Positions 1-5,000 of a stretch of 5,000 bases of DNA are shown here, piece by piece. Origin of the DNA: Bacillus sp. NP247. Lineage in GTDB: Bacteria; Bacillota; Bacilli; Bacillales; Bacillaceae_G. The position numbers and the translations under genes are program-made. The stretch covers positions 2,947,501-2,952,500 of the forward strand of contig NZ_CP076653.1 in NCBI RefSeq assembly GCF_018966865.1, given 5' to 3'. The stretch's first letter is position 1. The number at the start of each line of letters is the position of its first letter. The notes below the pieces were generated by a model that saw only the letters and a program-made list of their open reading frames with translations, had not been told where the DNA came from and made no database searches.

Positions 1-880
1 AGAAAGCAAATGCGATTTCCTGAGTAGCGGCGAGCGAAACGGAATCTAGCCCAAACCAAGAGGCTTGCCTCTTGGGGTTGTAGGACATTCTATACGGAGT
101 TACAAAGGAACGAGGTAGACGAAGCGACCTGGAAAGGTCCGTCACAGAGGGTAACAACCCCGTAGTCGAAACTTCGTTCTCTCTTGAATGTATCCTGAGT
201 ACGGCGGAACACGTGAAATTCCGTCGGAATCTGGGAGGACCATCTCCCAAGGCTAAATACTCCCTAGTGATCGATAGTGAACCAGTACCGTGAGGGAAAG
301 GTGAAAAGCACCCCGGAAGGGGAGTGAAAGAGATCCTGAAACCGTGTGCCTACAAATAGTCAGAGCCCGTTAATGGGTGATGGCGTGCCTTTTGTAGAAT
401 GAACCGGCGAGTTACGATTCCGTGCGAGGTTAAGCTGAAGAGGCGGAGCCGCAGCGAAAGCGAGTCTGAATAGGGCGTTTAGTACGTGGTCGTAGACCCG
501 AAACCAGGTGATCTACCCATGTCCAGGGTGAAGTTCAGGTAACACTGAATGGAGGCCCGAACCCACGCACGTTGAAAAGTGCGGGGATGAGGTGTGGGTA
601 GCGGAGAAATTCCAATCGAACCTGGAGATAGCTGGTTCTCCCCGAAATAGCTTTAGGGCTAGCCTTAAGTGTAAGAGTCTTGGAGGTAGAGCACTGATTG
701 AACTAGGGGTCCTCATCGGATTACCGAATTCAGTCAAACTCCGAATGCCAATGACTTATCCTTAGGAGTCAGACTGCGAGTGATAAGATCCGTAGTCAAG
801 AGGGAAACAGCCCAGATCGCCAGCTAAGGTCCCAAAGTGTGTATTAAGTGGAAAAGGATGTGGAGTTGCTTAGACAACTA

Positions 881-938
881 GGATGTTGGCTCAGAAGCAG
901 CCACCATTTAAAGAGTGCGTAATAGCTCACTAGTCGAG
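881..938 (+). other. GTPase-associated centre of 23S rRNA (L11-binding domain)
   Basis: This segment matches the conserved fold around E. coli 1051-1108, where ribosomal protein L11 binds and elongation factors EF-Tu and EF-G dock. The hairpin-loop run TCAGAAGCAGCC at 891-902 includes the base equivalent to A1067 (window 893), the thiostrepton/micrococcin target. It is A here, so no resistance mutation is visible. The downstream TAATAGCTCACT block is also intact. The assignment rests on sequence identity to the universally conserved block; the exact edges are approximate. Confidence 0.8.
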
Positions 939-1699
939 TGACTCTGCGCCGAAAATGTACCGGGGCTAAATACACCACCGAAGCTGCGAATTGATACCAA
1001 TGGTATCAGTGGTAGGGGAGCGTTCTAAGTGCAGTGAAGTCAGACCGGAAGGACTGGTGGAGCGCTTAGAAGTGAGAATGCCGGTATGAGTAGCGAAAGA
1101 CGGGTGAGAATCCCGTCCACCGAATGCCTAAGGTTTCCTGAGGAAGGCTCGTCCGCTCAGGGTTAGTCAGGACCTAAGCCGAGGCCGACAGGCGTAGGCG
1201 ATGGACAACAGGTTGATATTCCTGTACCACCTCTTTATCGTTTGAGCAATGGAGGGACGCAGAAGGATAGAAGAAGCGTGCGATTGGTTGTGCACGTCCA
1301 AGCAGTTAGGCTGATAAGTAGGCAAATCCGCTTATCGTGAAGGCTGAGCTGTGATGGGGAAGCTCCTTATGGAGCGAAGTCTTTGATTCCCCGCTGCCAA
1401 GAAAAGCTTCTAGCGAGATAAAAGGTGCCTGTACCGCAAACCGACACAGGTAGGCGAGGAGAGAATCCTAAGGTGTGCGAGAGAACTCTGGTTAAGGAAC
1501 TCGGCAAAATGACCCCGTAACTTCGGGAGAAGGGGTGCTTTCTTAACGGAAAGCCGCAGTGAATAGGCCCAAGCGACTGTTTAGCAAAAACACAGGTCTC
1601 TGCGAAGCCGTAAGGCGAAGTATAGGGGCTGACACCTGCCCGGTGCTGGAAGGTTAAGGAGAGGGGTTAGCGTAAGCGAAGCTCTGAACTGAAGCCCCA

Positions 1700-1776
<77 letters not shown>

Positions 1777-1845
1777 TGTAACGATTTGGGCACTGTCTCA
1801 ACCAGAGACTCGGTGAAATTATAGTACCTGTGAAGATGCAGGTTA

Positions 1846-2428
<583 letters not shown>

Positions 2429-2445
2429 CGTAGGAAATTTGAGAG

Positions 2446-2480
<35 letters not shown>

Positions 2481-2730
2481 CACCGCTGGTGTACCAGTTG
2501 TTCTGCCAAGGGCATAGCTGGGTAGCTATGTGCGGAAGGGATAAGTGCTGAAAGCATCTAAGCATGAAGCCCCCCTCAAGATGAGATTTCCCATAGCGTA
2601 AGCTAGTAAGATCCCTGAAAGATGATCAGGTTGATAGGTTCGAGGTGGAAGCATGGTGACATGTGGAGCTGACGAATACTAATAGATCGAGGACTTAACC
2701 ATATAATATGAAGCAAATGTTATCTAGTTT

Positions 2731-2748
2731 TGAAGGAATATACCTTCA
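2731..2748 (+). other. Hairpin in the 23S-5S spacer
   Basis: TGAAGG (2731-2736) and CCTTCA (2743-2748) form a perfect 6-bp stem closed by a 6-nt AATATA loop, only 4 nt before the 5S start. No T-tract follows, so it is not a terminator. It lies in the part of the transcript removed during maturation. In Bacillus, Mini-III cuts near the 23S ends and RNase M5 releases 5S, so the hairpin may help present or insulate the 5S precursor helix. That role is inference; only the pairing is seen. Confidence 0.5.
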
Positions 2749-2752
2749 TCAG

Positions 2753-2868
2753 TTTGGTGATGATGGCAGAGAGGTCACACCCGTTCCCATACCGAACACG
2801 GAAGTTAAGCTCTCTAGCGCCGATGGTAGTTGGGACCTTGTCCCTGTGAGAGTAGGACGTCGCCAAGC
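2753..2868 (+). rRNA. 5S ribosomal RNA, complete
   Basis: Complete 116-nt 5S rRNA, a component of the 50S central protuberance that binds L5, L18 and the Bacillus counterpart of L25. The conserved core CCGTTCCCATACCGAACACGGAAGTTAAGC is split around loops B and C near 2781-2810, and the 3' half contains CGATGGTAGT and GTGAGAGTAGG. The ends were fixed by helix I: TTGGTG at 2754-2759 pairs with CGCCAA at 2861-2866, with G-U pairs allowed, and the pairing continues one or two bases outside the mature ends, as expected of the double-stranded RNase M5 substrate. It lies 52 nt after 23S in the same transcript. No tRNA genes follow, so this is the tRNA-free type of operon end. The mature ends could be off by one or two bases. 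Confidence 0.97.
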
Positions 2869-2874
2869 AACTGT

Positions 2875-2903
2875 AAGACGAGTCAGAATGACTCGTCTTT
2901 TTT
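2875..2903 (+). terminator. Rho-independent terminator of the rrn operon
   Basis: AAGACGAGTC (2875-2884) and GACTCGTCTT (2890-2899) form a perfect 10-bp stem with a 5-nt AGAAT loop, followed by a T run through 2903. It starts 6 nt after the 5S 3' end. The strong stem, the T-tract and the position make this the operon terminator; little read-through into the hydrolase gene is expected. Confidence 0.95.
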
Positions 2904-3086
2904 GTGTATATTTCGTTAGAAATAACTTCTTACTAACCCCAAATACCACTTTAGATTTTAAGTATTCCCCATTCTTTTAAGATTTGTGGTTGCATAGCCA
3001 TATGATTTTTTATTCAATTTCTCCCGTGATTTTTGATATGTAATTTAAGATTTTTTATTTTATTTCTTATAGATACGATTCATTGG
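2904..3086. other. AT-rich intergenic region with no recognised gene
   Basis: No supported gene, RNA or mobile-element end is seen on either strand. TTTAAGATTT occurs twice (2976-2985 and 3044-3053), but such 10-mers are easily due to chance in DNA this AT-rich. A possible alternative promoter, TTGATA (3033-3038) with 17-nt spacing to TATTTT (3056-3061), lies here; its -10 matches consensus at only 4 of 6 positions. Open frames that cross this area run out of the 5S gene or the terminator and have no ribosome binding site. Confidence 0.5.
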
Positions 3087-3097
3087 TGTGTTAAAAT
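3087..3097 (+). promoter_or_regulatory. Candidate extended -10 promoter for the hydrolase gene
   Basis: TAAAAT (3092-3097) matches the sigma-A -10 consensus at 5 of 6 positions and is preceded by TGTG plus one base (3087-3090), the Gram-positive -16 element that can replace a good -35. No convincing -35 hexamer sits 16-18 nt upstream. Transcription would start near 3104, leaving a leader of about 55 nt before the ATG at 3159. The surrounding DNA is AT-rich, so chance matches are a real risk; the TTGATA/TATTTT pair at 3033-3061 is the alternative. Confidence 0.4.
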
Positions 3098-3147
3098 AGT
3101 ACAGTTATTTTTGAAGTACTTTAATATAAGAAGATTTAATTTTGAAA

Positions 3148-3153
3148 AAGGAG
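3148..3153 (+). promoter_or_regulatory. Ribosome binding site that fixes the hydrolase start
   Basis: AAGGAG lies 5 nt before the ATG at 3159 and complements the 16S 3' end well. It supports starting translation here rather than at the in-frame TTG at 3033, which would add 42 residues and has no comparable site upstream. Confidence 0.85.
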
Positions 3154-3158
3154 ATAAT

Positions 3159-4118
3159 ATGAAAAAGATAGGTGTAATTACTATAGTAGTTTTAGTCCTT
3201 CTAGCGATTGCATATATGTTAGTCGGGAATTATTTCTATAATTATGCGTTGAATGCGAAACAAGAAAAAGATTTTTTAGAGGATAATCCGCACTTAACGG
3301 AAACGGTGAATGCATCGGGAGGTGCATTGGCTACGAATGAAGACAAGAATGCGAACTTTGTATCAAAATATAAACCTAATACATTAACTATACGCTCTTT
3401 TGATAAGCTAAATTTAACAGGTTATGAATATATGAATGAGCAATCTAGTCATAAATGGGCACTTGTAGTTCATGGATATGATGGCAGGGCATCAGCAATG
3501 ACGAAATATATCCGGAATTTTTATGAACAAGGTTATAACGTCATAGCGCCAGATCTTCGTGGGCATGGAAATAGTGAAGGCGATTATATCGGCATGGGTT
3601 GGCATGATCGTAAAGATATTTTGATTTGGATTCAACAAATTGTAAAGAAAGATCCGAATGCTGAAATAGCACTCTTTGGTGTTTCAATGGGCGCGGCAAC
3701 TGTAATGATGACTTCAGGTGAAGATTTACCCGCTAACGTTAAAGTTATTATCGAAGATTGTGGATACTCAACTGTTATTGATGAATTTACTTATCAACTA
3801 AAAGACTTATTCCACTTGCCGAAGTTTCCTGTTATGAATGCAGCAAATACAGTGACAAAATTAAGAGCTGGATATGATTTAGAAGAAGCTTCGGCTATAA
3901 AACAAGTGGCGAAAAGTAAAACGCCTATGCTATTTATTCACGGGGATGCTGATACATTCGTTCCTTATGAAATGTTAGATGAAGTATATAATACTGCAAA
4001 AGTAGAAAAAGAGAAATTAATTGTTCCAGGTGCTGGACATGGAGAAGCTGAAAAGGTAGATTCGAATAAATATTGGAATACCGTATGGAAGTTCGTGGGG
4101 AGATATATTCCAGCATAA
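3159..4118 (+). CDS. Membrane-anchored alpha/beta hydrolase, YqkD-like (serine hydrolase)
   Basis: A 319-aa alpha/beta-hydrolase-fold enzyme expected to cleave an ester, amide or peptide bond; the substrate is unknown. Residues 1-3 (MKK) are basic and about 4-26 form one hydrophobic helix, so an N-terminal signal anchor with the catalytic domain outside is likely by the positive-inside rule. A linker (about 30-75) leads into the hydrolase core. Visible motifs are the oxyanion-hole HGYDG (105-109), DLRGHGNSEG (132-141), the nucleophile elbow GVSMGA with Ser176, the acid in HGDADTFVP with Asp265 the best candidate, and GAGHGEA with catalytic His294. The triad and oxyanion loop are complete, so the enzyme should be active. 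Size and layout fit the Bacillus YqkD/COG1073 group of about 300 aa, recognised from memory rather than by search. The start is the ATG with AAGGAG 5 nt upstream. The gene stands alone between terminators at 2875-2903 and 4143-4190. Codon use is AT-rich, like the next gene, with no sign of transfer. Confidence 0.93.
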   Translation: MKKIGVITIVVLVLLAIAYMLVGNYFYNYALNAKQEKDFLEDNPHLTETVNASGGALATNEDKNANFVSKYKPNTLTIRSFDKLNLTGYEYMNEQSSHKWALVVHGYDGRASAMTKYIRNFYEQGYNVIAPDLRGHGNSEGDYIGMGWHDRKDILIWIQQIVKKDPNAEIALFGVSMGAATVMMTSGEDLPANVKVIIEDCGYSTVIDEFTYQLKDLFHLPKFPVMNAANTVTKLRAGYDLEEASAIKQVAKSKTPMLFIHGDADTFVPYEMLDEVYNTAKVEKEKLIVPGAGHGEAEKVDSNKYWNTVWKFVGRYIPA

Positions 4119-4142
4119 TTAGATTGTTTTAGAGTTGTATAT

Positions 4143-4190
4143 ACGATAATCAGAAGGTAGTGTTTTTATACTTTTGATTATCGTTTTTTT
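4143..4190 (+). terminator. Rho-independent terminator after the hydrolase gene
   Basis: ACGATAATCAGAAG (4143-4156) pairs with CTTTTGATTATCGT (4171-4184) in a 14-bp stem with one G-U pair. The 14-nt loop may close further by T-A and A-T pairs past a bulged G. A run of seven T follows (4184-4190). It begins 25 nt after the TAA. The other side has no A-tract, so it reads as one-directional and separates the hydrolase from the oxidoreductase gene. Confidence 0.93.
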
Positions 4191-4243
4191 CTATTCGTAA
4201 ATTCATTTTAGGTTGTAGTATATAAGGCTTGAAGCATAAATTT

Positions 4244-4271
4244 TTGAATTCTTTAGTACCAGTGCTACAAT
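4244..4271 (+). promoter_or_regulatory. Sigma-A promoter with extended -10 for the FrnE-like gene
   Basis: TTGAAT (-35, 4244-4249; 4 of 6 consensus) and TACAAT (-10, 4266-4271; 5 of 6) are separated by 16 nt. A TG element (4263-4264) sits one base before the -10. The predicted start is near 4277-4279, giving a short leader of about 25 nt. The position, between the upstream terminator and the ribosome binding site, supports independent transcription. No operator-like palindrome is obvious. Confidence 0.75.
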
Positions 4272-4292
4272 GATTGAAAACTACATGTTAAT

Positions 4293-4298
4293 GAGGTG
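4293..4298 (+). promoter_or_regulatory. Ribosome binding site of the FrnE-like gene
   Basis: GAGGTG ends 5 nt before the ATG at 4304 and is the typical Bacillus-type GAGGUG site. It fixes the start; no in-frame alternative with better context lies upstream. Confidence 0.8.
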
Positions 4299-4303
4299 TT
4301 TCT

Positions 4304-5000
4304 ATGAAAATTGAAGTATGGTCAGATTTTGTATGCCCATTCTGCTATATTGGGAAACGTAGATTAGAAATGGCTTTAGAGCAATTTCCACATAAGAAGG
4401 ATGTTGAAGTTGAGTTTAAAAGTTTTGAATTAGACCAAAATGCTCCAATCTATTCTGGAACAAGTATTAATGAAGTACTTGCATCAAAGTATGGGATTAG
4501 TATTGAAGAAGCTAAGCATAATAATATACAATTAGGAAATCATGCAGCTAGTATGGGTTTGGATTTTAATTTTGAAGAGATGAAGCCGACAAACACTTTT
4601 GATGCGCATCGTCTGGCGAAGTTTGCAAAGGATCAAGGAAAAGAAAAAGAGATTACGGAAAATCTGCTTTTTGCATATTTTACTGAATCGGAAAATTTAA
4701 GTGATGTGGATACGCTCGTTACTATCGCTGAAGCTTCAGGTCTAGATAAGCAAGAGGTTTTAAATGTTATTAATAATAAAAGTGCATATGCAAATGATGT
4801 TAGAGTGGATGAAGCGATTGCTCAGCAATATCAAATTTCGGGAGTACCTTATTTTATTATTAATCAAAAGTATGCTATTTCAGGTGCACAACCACTTGGA
4901 ACTTTTGTTGGTGCACTTCAGCAAGTGTGGGAAGAAGAGAATCCCGCACCTAAGTTACAAGAGTTTTCATCAGAAGAAGGAAGCGATATGTCTTGTACTG
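4304..5000 (+). CDS. DsbA-family (FrnE-like) thiol oxidoreductase, 3' end outside the window
   Basis: The first 232 residues of a thioredoxin-fold protein that should make, break or shuffle disulfides. The first strand MKIEVWSDFVCPFCYIGKRR carries the active-site CPFC at Cys11-Cys14. A helical insert (about 45-165) includes the TNTFDAHRL segment (97-105) typical of FrnE and 2-hydroxychromene-2-carboxylate isomerase relatives. SGVPYF supplies the cis-proline (Pro182) opposite the active site, followed by the last strands (FIINQKYAISGAQ) and a helix. The CXXC argues for a redox role rather than isomerase. There is no signal peptide or membrane helix, so it is probably cytoplasmic, unlike classical DsbA. 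After about residue 212 comes a polar tail ending at the window edge just past Cys231; the Deinococcus FrnE is described as having a second, C-terminal cysteine motif, and this could be a counterpart. No stop codon is reached. The gene has its own promoter (4244-4271), and the natural partner is unknown. Confidence 0.93.
   Translation, partial: MKIEVWSDFVCPFCYIGKRRLEMALEQFPHKKDVEVEFKSFELDQNAPIYSGTSINEVLASKYGISIEEAKHNNIQLGNHAASMGLDFNFEEMKPTNTFDAHRLAKFAKDQGKEKEITENLLFAYFTESENLSDVDTLVTIAEASGLDKQEVLNVINNKSAYANDVRVDEAIAQQYQISGVPYFIINQKYAISGAQPLGTFVGALQQVWEEENPAPKLQEFSSEEGSDMSCT

Noticed and set aside
2915..2937. GTTAG...CTAAC inverted repeat after the rrn terminator
   Set aside because: Only a 5-bp stem with a 13-nt loop and no T-tract; expected by chance in AT-rich DNA.
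2708..2980. A 90-codon + frame and a 66-codon - frame across the 5S gene
   Set aside because: Both read through the 5S rRNA and the terminator and have no translation signals; the 5S gene explains the sequence.
3098..3120. AGTAC...GTACT inverted repeat as an operator near the hydrolase promoter
   Set aside because: The arms are only 5 bp and the right one is part of a self-palindromic AGTACT; there is no matching known operator.
3111..3140. TTGAAG/TTTAAT as a promoter closer to the hydrolase
   Set aside because: Transcription would begin at about 3147, on top of the ribosome binding site, leaving almost no leader.
3934..4116. A 60-codon antisense frame in the 3' end of the hydrolase gene
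   Set aside because: It is a shadow of a gene with a clear catalytic motif on the other strand; no promoter or ribosome binding site was seen for it.

Overview
The window comes from a low-GC Gram-positive chromosome, most likely the Bacillus cereus group. The rRNA reads as Bacillus-type from memory, the protein genes are AT-rich with strong AGGAG-type ribosome binding sites, and the promoters look like sigma-A sites with TG (extended -10) elements. No database search was possible, so the group-level placement is by recognition only.

Layout: bases 1 to about 2700 are the 3' nine-tenths of a 23S rRNA gene; by comparison with the Bacillus gene, about 220 nt of the 5' end lie outside the window. 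A 52-nt spacer with a small hairpin follows, then a complete 116-nt 5S rRNA gene (2753-2868) and a textbook rho-independent terminator (2875-2903) that closes the rrn operon. No tRNA genes follow the 5S. The peptidyl-transferase centre, A-loop, sarcin-ricin loop and GTPase-associated centre are all intact, with no intron or intervening sequence.

After about 255 nt of AT-rich intergenic DNA comes a monocistronic-looking gene for a membrane-anchored alpha/beta hydrolase (3159-4118; 319 aa, YqkD-like), closed by a strong stem-loop terminator (4143-4190). A well-formed sigma-A promoter (4244-4271) then drives a DsbA-family, FrnE-like cytoplasmic thiol oxidoreductase gene (4304 to beyond the window end), of which 232 codons are visible. 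The right edge cuts it next to a C-terminal cysteine.

The three units are on the + strand but look independently transcribed: each is separated by its own terminator, and the last has its own clear promoter. Nothing ties the hydrolase and the oxidoreductase into one pathway. This is an ordinary core-chromosome region. I found no mobile element, CRISPR array, phage gene or evident new system, and the findings below are modest.
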